Origin: JACKII01 sp041687435
Lineage (GTDB): Bacteria > Pseudomonadota > Alphaproteobacteria > Bin95
Direction of reading: 5' to 3'
Length of the DNA: 64,000 nucleotides
Assembly: GCA_041687435.1 (NCBI GenBank)
Contig: JAWLBX010000006.1
Coordinates: 146,651 to 210,650, forward strand
Of this stretch, positions 45,544 to 54,550 are shown in pieces (the stretch's first letter is position 1; the number at the start of each line of letters is the position of its first letter). The translations under genes were made by a program, and so were the position numbers. A model generated the notes under the pieces. It had not been told where the DNA came from and made no database searches. It saw only the letters and a program-made list of their open reading frames with translations.

Positions 45544-46602
45544 ATGTTACCCCGAAACTCCCTGACCGAACGGCTTGCCCTCGTCCATCCGATCATCCAA
45601 GCCCCGATGGCAAGCGCCACCACGCCCGCACTTGCCGCCGAGGTGAGTGAGGCCGGTGGATTGGGCTCGCTCGGTCTCGGCACCTTGACCGCGGATGCAG
45701 CCGCAGCGGAAATCGAACGCTTCCGGCAGAGAACGAACAAACCGCTGAACGCCAACTTCTTCTGCCACGAAGACCCTGGCGACGTCACGGGCAGCGGCCG
45801 CCACATGCGCCAGCGCCTCGCTCCGTTCTATCGGGACCACAACGCCGGCGATGTGCCGGAACCTAGCCTGCCCTATGGCACGTTTGGCTCCGATCACGCG
45901 GCCATGCTGGCCGCTGAGAAACCCGCCGTCGTCAGCTTCCATTTCGGCCTGCCCGACGAGGACTTGCTGGAAAAGGTGCGCGCCACCGGCGCTTTCATCC
46001 TCTGCTCGGCGACAACGGTGGCGGAGGCGTTGGCGCTGGAGACCGCCGGCGTCGATGCCATCATCGCGCAGGGTCTGGAGGCCGGGGGCCATCGCGGCAC
46101 CTTCCTTGGCGGTGATTTGACAAATCAGCCGGGCCTGTTCGCCCTGCTGCCGCAGGTTTGCCGGGCCGTGAGCGTGCCGGTGATCGCCGCCGGCGGTATT
46201 GTCGACGGCCACACCGCCGCTGCCGCCTTCATGCTGGGCGCCAGCGCGGTGCAGGTCGGCACCGCCTTCCTGCGGAATGCCGACAGCAAGATCAGCGAGC
46301 CGCACCGCAGGGCGCTCGCCAATGCCGGCGACGAGAGCACCCGCATCACCCGCCTGCACTCCGGCAAGCCCGCCCGTGCCATCTGCAACCGCCTGCTGGA
46401 TGAACTCGCGGACATGGAGGCCGAAGCCGCACCCTATCCTGCCCAGCGTTCGCTGGTGGCGCCGTTGGGGCCGAAGGGCGATGGCGCCTACCAGGCGCTC
46501 TGGGCCGGCCAGAATGTAGGCTTGACGCGGGAGATGCCCGCGGCTGATTTGGTCCGCACACTGGCCGAGGAAACCGCGGCCCGCCTGAAAGCCTTCGCTT
46601 AG
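45544..46602 (+). CDS. Nitronate monooxygenase family FMN protein
   Basis: The protein has 352 residues, a TIM barrel. IIQAPMASATTPALAAEVSE at the start, LEAGGHRGTF in the centre and PVIAAGGIVDGHTAAAAFML followed by GASAVQVGTAFL are the FMN and active-site motifs of 2-nitropropane dioxygenase/NMO. AGGGAGG lies upstream of the ATG. It oxidises alkyl nitronates or related carbanions; the true substrate here is unknown. It is the middle gene of the operon. Confidence 0.9.
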   Translation: MLPRNSLTERLALVHPIIQAPMASATTPALAAEVSEAGGLGSLGLGTLTADAAAAEIERFRQRTNKPLNANFFCHEDPGDVTGSGRHMRQRLAPFYRDHNAGDVPEPSLPYGTFGSDHAAMLAAEKPAVVSFHFGLPDEDLLEKVRATGAFILCSATTVAEALALETAGVDAIIAQGLEAGGHRGTFLGGDLTNQPGLFALLPQVCRAVSVPVIAAGGIVDGHTAAAAFMLGASAVQVGTAFLRNADSKISEPHRRALANAGDESTRITRLHSGKPARAICNRLLDELADMEAEAAPYPAQRSLVAPLGPKGDGAYQALWAGQNVGLTREMPAADLVRTLAEETAARLKAFA

Positions 46603-46614
46603 GAGCCAACACCG

Positions 46615-47505
46615 ATGACTGCACCCCGTCCGCGCCCCGTCTGGCGCTCCATGCTGTTCGTACCCGTCACGTCCGAGAAATTCATTGAGCGGGCGCCAAC
46701 CTCCGGCGCCGACGCCATCATCCTGGACCTGGAAGATGCCGTCGCCGCGAACGCGAAGGACTCCGCCCGCGCTGCCCTGCCCGAGGTCGCCAAGCGCCTC
46801 GCCGATCAGGGCCTGGACGTGACCGTTCGCATCAACCGCCCCTGGCGGCTCGCCGTGAAGGATATCGAGGCCGCGGTTTCCGAAAGCGTCGTGGCCCTGC
46901 TGCTGCCGATGACCGACACCGCCGCCCACGTGAAGGAAATCGACAAAGTCGTCACGGAAGTTGAGGCAGAAAAGGGCCTGCCCCATGGCCACACCTTTTT
47001 CTGCCCGCTGATCGAGACGGCGGAAGGCTATCTGAACGCCCGCGAGATCGCGTCAGCCAGCCCGCGCATGATGTCGCTCTCGCTGGGATCAGAGGATTTT
47101 GCACTTTCCATGGGCATGCAATCCTCGCCGGAAACCCTCTACGGGCCGAAGCAACAGATCGTCGCCTGCGCTCGCGCCGCCGGCCTGACGCCGATGGGCT
47201 TCATCGGCTCGATTGCGGAGTTCCGGGATATCGACAGGCTCTACGAAATTTTCAACGCCTCGAAACGCGCCGGCTTCCGCACGGCAAGCTGCATCCACCC
47301 GAACCAGGTGAAGGTCTGCAACGAGGTCTACGGCCCGTCCGAGGCGGAGATCGCCCAGGCCCGCAAGATTGTGGACGCCTACGACGCCGCGCTCGCCGCC
47401 GGCCAGGGTGCGATTACCGTGGACGGCATCATGGTCGATGTGCCGGTCGCCGACCGCGCCCGCGCCCTTCTTGCCCTGGCCGATGCACTGGCCAAGCGCG
47501 GCTGA
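46615..47505 (+). CDS. CoA ester lyase, citrate lyase beta-like (HpcH/HpaI family)
   Basis: The protein has 296 residues. RSMLFVPVTSEKFIERA, ADAIILDLEDAVA (metal-binding Glu/Asp), VTVRINRPW and SLGSEDFALSMG with later CIHPNQV are the signatures of CitE/malyl-CoA lyase-like enzymes. They cleave 3-hydroxyacyl-CoA thioesters such as malyl-, citramalyl- or methylmalyl-CoA. It is the last gene of the operon, 12 bases after the NMO gene. The specific substrate cannot be read from the sequence. Confidence 0.9.
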   Translation: MTAPRPRPVWRSMLFVPVTSEKFIERAPTSGADAIILDLEDAVAANAKDSARAALPEVAKRLADQGLDVTVRINRPWRLAVKDIEAAVSESVVALLLPMTDTAAHVKEIDKVVTEVEAEKGLPHGHTFFCPLIETAEGYLNAREIASASPRMMSLSLGSEDFALSMGMQSSPETLYGPKQQIVACARAAGLTPMGFIGSIAEFRDIDRLYEIFNASKRAGFRTASCIHPNQVKVCNEVYGPSEAEIAQARKIVDAYDAALAAGQGAITVDGIMVDVPVADRARALLALADALAKRG

Positions 47506-47550
47506 GCCCACCGCGGGGCAGCTTCCGTCACGTTCGCATGGTCGGACCGC

Positions 47551-47564
47551 ATGATCTAAATCAA
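47551..47564 (+). promoter_or_regulatory. FNR/FixK-type operator
   Basis: ATGATCTAAATCAA matches the FNR palindrome TTGAT-N4-ATCAA at nine of ten positions. With a -10-like TAGGCT at 47586-47591 the transcription start would be near 47598, placing the box centre at about -40, the class II activation position. The target is the small gene at 47618. It argues for oxygen-regulated expression. Confidence 0.6.
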
Positions 47565-47617
47565 TGAGCACCCCTTGCAGGTGCCTAGGCTAGTTCTCTG
47601 AATCGGGAGGACCGACC

Positions 47618-47878
47618 ATGCTGACCTTGGAAGACTGCCTTGCCCTTTGTGATCTGACCCGCGAGGAAATCGACGCCATCGCGGAGCACGAGCACATCCC
47701 CGAAACCGTGGCGATGGAGCTGGGCGACTACCTCACCCACACCGACGACGGTCAGAAGCGCATCCGCCGCATGATCGAGGATGACATTGCCGACGCCCAG
47801 AGTCGCGGCGATTTCCGGCATTCTGCTGAGTTGAAGCTGGCGCTCAAGCACTTCTGCGAAACACACAGAAAAGCGTGA
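47618..47878 (+). CDS. Small conserved protein of unknown function
   Basis: The protein has 86 residues with GGGAGG upstream of ATG. It is all-helical by appearance: LTLEDCLALCDLTREEIDAI, AEHEHIPETVAMELGDYL, RIRRMIEDDIADAQ and a C-terminal LKLALKHFCETH. I recognise it as a conserved hypothetical family of proteobacteria without a known function. It has three cysteines but no clear metal motif. An FNR-type box upstream suggests low-oxygen control. It is convergent with the nucleotidyltransferase gene, seven bases apart. Confidence 0.82.
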   Translation: MLTLEDCLALCDLTREEIDAIAEHEHIPETVAMELGDYLTHTDDGQKRIRRMIEDDIADAQSRGDFRHSAELKLALKHFCETHRKA

Positions 47879-47885
47879 GGCTGCG

Positions 47886-48455
47886 CTAAAACCCCAGCAC
47901 ACGCAGTTTCGGCCAAGTCTCCGCCCAGCGCTTGTTCTGAACGCGCTGGCGGTAGACCGGCAGGCGCTCGCGGCGAAAGTGCGGGCCCGGCTGAAGCCGT
48001 AGTCCTAGCAAATCACCAACGCCGAGCGGCGCATTGATCTGCAACCGGCCGTGCCGGTCGAGGGCCACGCCAACCGCGGTCGGCGTCTCAACCCAATGGC
48101 ACATCGCATCGGCTGTCGACCGAAACGGCGCAAAGCCGCCGATACGGTGCATGCGTGCCTGATTGCGCACCTGCCAAATGTGCTGGGGCAACCGCTCCGT
48201 CAACTGCGCCTCCAACGCCTGTTCGTCATAGGCGTGGTCAGGTGTGTCCAGGAAGAACAGCACGTCGATATCGGCCAGCGGCGTCGGCTCGGCATAGCCG
48301 TGCAGCAAATCCCAAACCGCATTGCGAACAAGCCCGGCTGCCACCCAGCAGTCGCGCAACCGCAGATCTTGCACGGCCCGCAACACCTCGTGCTGCCATT
48401 CACTGGCAATCGCTGCTGCGACCAGGTGCGGAACAGGCTTTTCCACCCACTCCAT
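47886..48455 (-). CDS. Nucleotidyltransferase family protein
   Basis: The protein has 189 residues from ATG 48455. WVAAGLVRNAVWDLLHG and ADIDVLFFLD give the G-x(n)-DxD arrangement of the NTP_transf_6 (DUF925) nucleotidyltransferases. GFAPFRSTADAMCHWVETPTAVGV follows, typical of that family. The physiological substrate is unknown. It lies nine bases beyond the pheT stop on the same strand and so may be cotranscribed with pheS-pheT. Confidence 0.85.
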   Translation of the reverse strand: MEWVEKPVPHLVAAAIASEWQHEVLRAVQDLRLRDCWVAAGLVRNAVWDLLHGYAEPTPLADIDVLFFLDTPDHAYDEQALEAQLTERLPQHIWQVRNQARMHRIGGFAPFRSTADAMCHWVETPTAVGVALDRHGRLQINAPLGVGDLLGLRLQPGPHFRRERLPVYRQRVQNKRWAETWPKLRVLGF

Positions 48456-48466
48456 CAAGGCTGGCC

Positions 48467-50863
48467 CTAGCCGCGCAGTGTGCCGCCCGTTGCCTTCTGA
48501 ACCGCGGCCACGACTTTGGCGCCCAGCGCCTCGATCTGCTCGTCGGTCAGCGTGGCATCGCGCGGCTGATAGGTGACCGAGAGCGCCAGCGACTTTTGCC
48601 CCTCCGGGACGCCCTTGCCGGTGTAGACGTCGAACACGGCAACGCCGGTGATCATTGCCTTGTCCGCCTGCCGGACAGCGCGCGCCAGGGCATCGGCCGT
48701 AACATCGGCGTCGACAAGAAACGCGAAGTCCCGCTCCACCGGCAGCAATGTTTCCAGCTTCAGCAACGTTCGAGCCTTACCGGCCTTGGCGCGCGGCAGC
48801 GGAATGTGATCCAGGAAGCATTCGAACCCAACTGCGGCGCTGTCAATGTCGCAGTCGCGCAGGATTGCGGGATGGAGAGCCCCAAAATAGGCCAAGACCA
48901 TCTTGCCGAGCCGGATCGTGCCACTCTGCCCGGGATGGTACCAGGACGGCGCTTCCGCCACGACTTGAGCGGTGGCGACCGGAGCCCCTGCAGCCTCCAG
49001 CGCCGCCAGGGCGTCCGCCTTGGCGTCGAACGCATCGACGGACCGTTGAGCCTCCGCCCAGTGCCGCGGGCCGCTCTGGCCCCAACGCAGGCCGGTAGCC
49101 ATCAAGTCCTGGCCGGTGTGGCTTGTTTCACGGTATTGCGGCCCGACCTCAAACAGGCCCGCAGAGCGTTGGCCACGGTCCCGGTTTCGGCGGGCTGCAT
49201 CCAGCAAATTCGGCAGGATCGACGGCCGCATCTGGTTCAGGTCTTCCGAGATCGGATTGCCCACCGTCAGCGCATCCGCACCGCCGCCGAACTTTGCCGC
49301 CTGCGCCTTTGGCAGGAAGGAAAAGGTCACGGCCTCCATCAATCCACGGCTGGCCAGGGCGCGGCGGGCCCTCGGGCGACGGGCCTGGGCCTCGGTCAGG
49401 GCCGGTTGTGGCAGGGTGGTCAGGCGAGGCAGTGGCACGACAGGAATGGCATCGTAACCGTGAACACGGATGACCTCTTCCACAAGATCAGCCTCGCCAT
49501 GCACATCCGGCCGCCAGGAGGGTGGCGAAACCTGGATGCCATCGTCTACCAGGTTCCACTCGAACCCCAGTTTGGTCAGAGTCTCCTCCGCCTCCTGCCG
49601 GGAGACATCAACACCGGTCAGTTCCTTCACCCGCTGCGGCCGGAAATGATAGGATCGTCGCCATGCCGGTTCCTCCCCCGCGATCACCGGTTCGCTCGCC
49701 TCGCCCCCGCAAAGCTCCTGGATCATGCGGGTAGCAGCCTCCGCACCTGGGATGAGGGATTGCGGATCGACTCCACGTTCGAACCGATAGCGCGCGTCGG
49801 AGTGAATGCCCAGCTTCCGGCCGGTCGCCGCCGTGCGGACGGGATCGAACCAAGCGCTTTCGACGAACACATTGACCGTCTCTTCCGAGCAGCCGGAAGG
49901 CTCGCCACCCATGATGCCGCCGAACGCCTCGCCAACCTTATCGTCGGCGATCATGCACATGGTTTCGTCGGCGGTGTAGGTACGGCCGTCGAGCGCTTCC
50001 AATGTCTCGCCCGGCTTGCCGAAGCGGACATGAATGTCACCATGCACCTTGTCCGCATCGAACACGTGCAGCGGCCGCGCGCGGTCGAAGGTGAAATAGT
50101 TGGTGATGTCCACCAATGCAGAGATCGGACGCAGACCGATGGCCTTCAGCCGCCGTTGCAGCCAGGCGGGCGAGGGCCGGTTTTTCACGCCGCGGATATA
50201 ACGGCCGACGAACATCGGGCAAGCGGCGCCCGCCTCCAGATGCACCTGGATCGGCGATTCAAAGGTACCCACCACCTTTCCGCCATATGGCTCCGGCTTC
50301 AGCCGACCCAGGCCGGCCGCCGCAAGGTCGCGCGCAATGCCGCGGATACCGGCGCAGTCGCCGCGGTTCGGTGTCAGTCCGATCTCGATCACCGGATCGT
50401 CCATGCCCGCCACCTGGGCAAAGGGCGTACCAACCGCCGGGTCCAGGTCAGTCAGGTCGATGATGCCGTCATGATCCTCCGACAGCTCCAATTCTCGCTC
50501 CGACACCAGCATGCCGCTGGACGCCTCGCCCCGGATTTCGGCCGCCTTTAGCGTGATGCCGGTGCCGGGGATATAGGTACCTTCCGGCGCAAACACGCCC
50601 TTCATGCCTGTTCGCGCATTGGGAGCGCCGCAAACCACCTGAATCTCACCATCGACGGTTTGCACGCGGCAAACGCGCAAGCGGTCAGCGTTCGGATGCT
50701 GCTTCGCCTCAATCACATAGGCAACCCTGAACGGCGCCAGCGCCGCGGCGGGGTCGGTGACGCCATCCACCTCCAGCCCCAGCATGGTGAGGCTTTCGCA
50801 GATTTGGTCGAGCGTCGCCGTGGTTTCCAGATGGTCTTTCAGCCAGCCAAGCGTGAACCTCAT
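48467..50863 (-). CDS. pheT: Phenylalanine--tRNA ligase beta subunit
   Basis: The protein has 798 residues. Domains in order: B1 core, the EMAP/tRNA-binding insert (residues ~40-150, with RVCRVQTVDGEIQVVCGAPN), B3/B4 with FSPIQVHLEAGAACPMFVGR-like segments, B5 (VDVSRQEAEETLTKLG), the catalytic-like core with LVEEVIRVHGYDAIP, and the C-terminal anticodon-binding FDX-ACB domain. Length is standard. It overlaps pheS (ATGA). Confidence 0.97.
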   Translation of the reverse strand: MRFTLGWLKDHLETTATLDQICESLTMLGLEVDGVTDPAAALAPFRVAYVIEAKQHPNADRLRVCRVQTVDGEIQVVCGAPNARTGMKGVFAPEGTYIPGTGITLKAAEIRGEASSGMLVSERELELSEDHDGIIDLTDLDPAVGTPFAQVAGMDDPVIEIGLTPNRGDCAGIRGIARDLAAAGLGRLKPEPYGGKVVGTFESPIQVHLEAGAACPMFVGRYIRGVKNRPSPAWLQRRLKAIGLRPISALVDITNYFTFDRARPLHVFDADKVHGDIHVRFGKPGETLEALDGRTYTADETMCMIADDKVGEAFGGIMGGEPSGCSEETVNVFVESAWFDPVRTAATGRKLGIHSDARYRFERGVDPQSLIPGAEAATRMIQELCGGEASEPVIAGEEPAWRRSYHFRPQRVKELTGVDVSRQEAEETLTKLGFEWNLVDDGIQVSPPSWRPDVHGEADLVEEVIRVHGYDAIPVVPLPRLTTLPQPALTEAQARRPRARRALASRGLMEAVTFSFLPKAQAAKFGGGADALTVGNPISEDLNQMRPSILPNLLDAARRNRDRGQRSAGLFEVGPQYRETSHTGQDLMATGLRWGQSGPRHWAEAQRSVDAFDAKADALAALEAAGAPVATAQVVAEAPSWYHPGQSGTIRLGKMVLAYFGALHPAILRDCDIDSAAVGFECFLDHIPLPRAKAGKARTLLKLETLLPVERDFAFLVDADVTADALARAVRQADKAMITGVAVFDVYTGKGVPEGQKSLALSVTYQPRDATLTDEQIEALGAKVVAAVQKATGGTLRG

Positions 50864-51939
50864 CGCGCCAACCCTCCCAGCAGGCTCGGCACATCCAGCG
50901 GCATGAAGCCATAATGGCGCAGCCAGCGCAGGTCGCTGTCATACATGGTGCGCAGGTCCGGGATTCCGTATTTCAGCATGGCAATGCGCTCGATCCCCAT
51001 GCCGAAGGCCCAGCCTTGATAGCGGGTCGAGTCGATGCCGCAATATTCCAGCACCTTCGGATGGACCATGCCGGAGCCGAGGATTTCCAGCCAGTCGTCG
51101 CCGGCGCCGATGGTGAGCCCACCACCCTTACGCGAACAGCCGATATCCACCTCCGCGCTCGGTTCGGTAAATGGAAAATGCGAGTTGCGGAAGCGCACCG
51201 GCAGGTCGTCGATGCCGAAAAATGCCCGGCAGAACTCGATCAGCGTACCTTTCAGGTGACCCATATGCGTCGACTCGTCGATCACCAAACCCTCGACCTG
51301 ATGAAACATGGGCGAATGTGTGGCGTCGTGATCGCTGCGGAAGGTGCGGCCCGGAACGATGATTCGGATCGGCGGCGGCTGGGTCACCATGGTGCGAATC
51401 TGCACCGGGCTGGTATGGGTCCGCAGCACTGGGCGGCTGCCATCCGCCTGCTCGCTCAGATAGAAGGTGTCCATCTCCTGCCGCGCCGGATGCTCCTCCG
51501 GAATGTTGAGGGCGGTGAAGTTGTGCCAGTCATCCTCGATATCCGGCCCGTCAGCGACGACAAACCCCATCTCGCCGAAGATCGCCACCAGCTCGTCCCA
51601 TGTCTGCATCAGCGGGTGCAGGCGGCCTTCCGGCTGCGGGCGCACCGGCAAGGTTACATCGACACGCTCGCGCGCAAGTCGGGTTTCCAGTTCTGCCGCA
51701 TCCAGCGCCGCCTTGCGCGCTTCGAGTGCTGTGGCAACCTCGTCTTTCAGCGCGTTAAAGGCCTGACCGGCCGCTCGCCGTTCGTCCGGCGGCAACTGGC
51801 CGAGCGTCTTCATCTGCTCGGTGATCGCACCCTTGCGACCGAGTGCGGCGACACGCACGTCTTCCAATGCCGCACTAGACGCGGCGGCCTCTACCTGCGC
51901 GAGGAGAGATTCGCGCAGTTCGTCGATGGCAATAGCCAT
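50860..51939 (-). CDS. pheS: Phenylalanine--tRNA ligase alpha subunit
   Basis: The protein has 359 residues. An N-terminal coiled coil contacts tRNA, followed by the class II core: HPLMQTWDELVAIFGEMGF, the motif 2 region with THTSPVQIRTM, FHQVEGLVID, and motif 3 GWAFGMGIERIAMLKYGI near the C-terminus. It charges tRNA-Phe as an alpha2beta2 tetramer with PheT. It is upstream of pheT in the usual order. Confidence 0.97.
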   Translation of the reverse strand: MAIAIDELRESLLAQVEAAASSAALEDVRVAALGRKGAITEQMKTLGQLPPDERRAAGQAFNALKDEVATALEARKAALDAAELETRLARERVDVTLPVRPQPEGRLHPLMQTWDELVAIFGEMGFVVADGPDIEDDWHNFTALNIPEEHPARQEMDTFYLSEQADGSRPVLRTHTSPVQIRTMVTQPPPIRIIVPGRTFRSDHDATHSPMFHQVEGLVIDESTHMGHLKGTLIEFCRAFFGIDDLPVRFRNSHFPFTEPSAEVDIGCSRKGGGLTIGAGDDWLEILGSGMVHPKVLEYCGIDSTRYQGWAFGMGIERIAMLKYGIPDLRTMYDSDLRWLRHYGFMPLDVPSLLGGLAR

Positions 51940-52114
51940 GGGATAACTCTCCAGCGGACTGATCAGCGCGGTTTGTCACGCCTTGCGCGCCGAAGGGCAA
52001 GAGACGAAATGCAGCGGGGCAGGATCGCGACGCCCCTGCCCTTGCCGACGCTGGCTTGCACGACTAGCTTGACGGCCCTACAAGCCCCGCCTGACCTGAA
52101 AAGCGAGCGCACCG

Positions 52115-52414
52115 ATGGACGTCATTCTGATCCCGCTGCTAAACATCATCTCCACTGTGATCAACATTTACATCTGGGTCATCATCATCGGTGCAATCCT
52201 GACGTGGCTGGTCACGTTCAATGTCGTCAACACCAGCAACCGCGCCGTCTATGTGGTCGGTGACATCTGCTTCCGCCTGACAGAACCAGCGCTGCGACCC
52301 ATTCGCAATTTCCTGCCAACGATCGGCGGCATCGACCTGTCCCCGATTGTGCTGATCCTCGCGTTGATTTTCCTGCGCGATGTTTTCCGGGGGATCGTGT
52401 ATGCCGGCTACTGA
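52115..52414 (+). CDS. YggT family membrane protein
   Basis: The protein has 99 residues with two hydrophobic segments: INIYIWVIIIGAILTWLV and SPIVLILALIFLRDVFRGIV. The loop has LRPIRNFLPTIGGIDLSPI, the typical YggT motif. The family has been linked to osmotic balance and cell division but has no firm function. The 3' end overlaps the DUF167 gene by 14 bases. It is the first of a three-gene unit with folD. Confidence 0.92.
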   Translation: MDVILIPLLNIISTVINIYIWVIIIGAILTWLVTFNVVNTSNRAVYVVGDICFRLTEPALRPIRNFLPTIGGIDLSPIVLILALIFLRDVFRGIVYAGY

Positions 52415-52721
52415 GCCATCACCATTATCCAGCAATGCCGACGGTCTGAAACTGGCGGTGCGCCTGACACCGGGCGCCAAGGTCAACAGGCTGGAGGGTG
52501 GCGCGGTGGATGCAGCCGGAAAATCGTGGCTGCGCGTGCGCATTTCTGCACCTCCGGTCGAGGGCCAGGCGAACAAGGCGCTGGTTCAATTCTTGGCCAA
52601 GCGCTGGCATTTACCGAAATCATCTATCGCCATCGTCTCCGGGGCCTCCGCCCGCAACAAAATTCTGTCGCTGCAGGGTGACCCCGACCATCTTCGCAGC
52701 CTGATCGAGGCCGAGCTATGA
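52401..52721 (+). CDS. DUF167 (YggU) family protein
   Basis: The protein has 106 residues from ATG 52401, with GGGGGA upstream inside yggT. LAVRLTPGAKVNRLEGG, LRVRISAPPVEGQANKALVQ and IVSGASARNKILSL are the complete DUF167 signature. The function is unknown although the fold is known. Its stop overlaps the folD start (ATGA). Confidence 0.93.
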   Translation: MPATEPSPLSSNADGLKLAVRLTPGAKVNRLEGGAVDAAGKSWLRVRISAPPVEGQANKALVQFLAKRWHLPKSSIAIVSGASARNKILSLQGDPDHLRSLIEAEL

Positions 52722-53605
52722 CCGCCACCCGCATCGACGGCAAAGCCGCCGCCGAATCGCTCCGCGCCACCGTCGCCGCCGCCGTCGCCGGTATGCGCGT
52801 CAAACCCGGCCTTGCCGTCGTGCTGGTGGGGGAAGATGCGGCGAGCCAGGTCTATGTCCGCAACAAGATCAAGGCGTGCGAAGAAGCCGGCATCGCCAGC
52901 TTCCACCACACCCTACCGGCGGATACCGCCCAGGCGGACTTGCTGGCCTTGCTTGACCGGCTGAACGCGGATGATGCTGTCCACGGCATTCTGGTGCAGT
53001 TGCCCCTGCCCAGCCATATTGACGAACAGACGGTGATCGAGCGCATCCTGCCAGAAAAGGACGTGGATGGTTTCCACCCGATCAATGTCGGCCGCCTGTC
53101 GCTCGGCCTGCCGGCGTTGGAACCCTGCACGCCCCGCGGCTGCATGATCCTGGCGCAGTCGGTACAAGGCGACCTGACCGGCCTGCATGCGGTGATCGTC
53201 GGCCGCTCCAACATCGTTGGCAAGCCGATGGCACAAATGCTGCTGGCGGCAAACTGCACGGTGACGGTCGCCCATTCCCGCACCCGCGACCTGCCTGCGA
53301 TGTGCCGCGAAGCGGATGTACTCGTGGCCGCGGTGGGCAGGCCGCAGATGATCCGCGGCGACTGGGTGAAACCCGGCGCCATTGTGCTGGATGTGGGCAT
53401 AAACCGCATCCCGCGCGAGGACGGCAGCGGCAAGACCCGCCTAATCGGCGACGTTGCCTATGACGAGGCAGAGGCCGTCGCGCGTGCGATCACGCCGGTG
53501 CCGGGCGGTGTCGGCCCGATGACGATCGCCTGCCTGCTGCGGAACACGGTGATTGCAGCCGCCCGGCATGCGGGAGAGCCGGTGCCGGACGCAATCAGCG
53601 GTTAA
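52718..53605 (+). CDS. folD: Bifunctional methylenetetrahydrofolate dehydrogenase/cyclohydrolase
   Basis: The protein has 295 residues. Motifs include YVRNKIKACEEAGI (active-site Tyr and Lys), VQLPLPSHIDEQ, PEKDVDGFHPINVGRL, VIVGRSNIVGKPMAQ (NADP site) and TPVPGGVGPMTIACLL. It interconverts methylene-, methenyl- and formyl-THF in one-carbon metabolism. Its last 11 bases overlap the 3' end of the opposite-strand metallophosphoesterase gene. Confidence 0.97.
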   Translation: MTATRIDGKAAAESLRATVAAAVAGMRVKPGLAVVLVGEDAASQVYVRNKIKACEEAGIASFHHTLPADTAQADLLALLDRLNADDAVHGILVQLPLPSHIDEQTVIERILPEKDVDGFHPINVGRLSLGLPALEPCTPRGCMILAQSVQGDLTGLHAVIVGRSNIVGKPMAQMLLAANCTVTVAHSRTRDLPAMCREADVLVAAVGRPQMIRGDWVKPGAIVLDVGINRIPREDGSGKTRLIGDVAYDEAEAVARAITPVPGGVGPMTIACLLRNTVIAAARHAGEPVPDAISG

Positions 53606-54536
53606 CAGAAGCGCCTACCTCTATCGCCATCAGTGTTAGCAGTGCAACTTCGGGCGGGCAGTTATGGCGGCAGGGAATACCGGATACGCCGCCGCCGCTG
53701 GTGGTATAGCCCCACATCACGCCTTCCTGCCAGAGCCCACGGGCAAGGTCTGGCCGGCGGGTATTGGTGACGATCGGGCGCCCCTTTGGCAGACAGATCT
53801 GGCCGCCATGAGTATGGCCGCAAAGGTAAAGGCCCGCGCCGGACACCGCGGCCGCGGCAGCCATCTCAGGCGCATGCGCAAGCACGATGCGAAACCCTTC
53901 TGCCGGCTGCGAGAGAGCCTGAATCAATGGCTCATGCCGCTGTTCGAACGGGTCATCCAAACCAGTGAGCGTCAGGGCAGCACCGCCATGCACCAGCACG
54001 CGATGAGCGTTGATAAGCAGCATCCAACCGGCCTCGGCCCGCAGTGCGGCCGCCAGCCCGGCCGAATCATAATTCCCAAGGGTCAAGAAAATTCCATGCC
54101 GGGAGCGAACACGCCCCAGGATCCTGCGGAGCGCAGCCACCACCTTGCCCGGCTGTGCGGAATACCAGGGGGCGTAATCGCCCGTGAGCACGCAAACATC
54201 GGCCTCTACACCATCGACTGCCGCGGCAATCGCCTCCGGAACGCCCGCAAGGGAACCGAGGTGCAGATCGCTCAGGTGCAGGACACGAAAACCGTCCAGC
54301 CGTGAATCAAGGCCAGGCACCGGCACTTGCACCGAGGTTAGCCTCACCGCCCTGGCCTCGGCGAGACCCGCCGCGTGCTGCCGAATGCCCCACATGGCCG
54401 CTTCGAACAGATGCCGGCGGGCGGGCCGCCAGAACCGGCGGCGCAGGTATGCGCGCAGCGAGCCGCTGCTGCCCATCATCATGCCCGGCGGATATTGCCG
54501 AGCCTCTGCCCACGCCTCGAATGCCGCGTCATCCAA
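53595..54536 (-). CDS. Calcineurin-like metallophosphoesterase
   Basis: The protein has 313 residues from TTG 54536; an ATG at 54482 is an alternative. Metal motifs are VLHLSDLHLGS, LTGDYAPW, GNYDSA (Tyr where many have GNHD), VLAHAPE and LCGHTHGGQICLP. It resembles the YaeI/YkuE-type phosphodiesterases. An N-terminal basic region and AAMWGIRQHA precede the domain, with no clear membrane helix. It lies 14 bases downstream of dnaJ, so it may be read from the dnaK promoter. Confidence 0.87.
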   Translation of the reverse strand: MDDAAFEAWAEARQYPPGMMMGSSGSLRAYLRRRFWRPARRHLFEAAMWGIRQHAAGLAEARAVRLTSVQVPVPGLDSRLDGFRVLHLSDLHLGSLAGVPEAIAAAVDGVEADVCVLTGDYAPWYSAQPGKVVAALRRILGRVRSRHGIFLTLGNYDSAGLAAALRAEAGWMLLINAHRVLVHGGAALTLTGLDDPFEQRHEPLIQALSQPAEGFRIVLAHAPEMAAAAAVSGAGLYLCGHTHGGQICLPKGRPIVTNTRRPDLARGLWQEGVMWGYTTSGGGVSGIPCRHNCPPEVALLTLMAIEVGASVNR

Positions 54537-54550
54537 TAGCCGGCCCAGCC

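Noticed and set aside
45547..46992. 481-codon minus-strand frame opposite the NMO and CoA-lyase genes
   Set aside because: It spans two genes that each have full family motifs, and has none itself.
48155..50551. 798-codon open frame on the plus strand opposite pheT
   Set aside because: It is antisense to a clear PheT and resembles no protein; stop-poor antisense frames are expected at this GC content.
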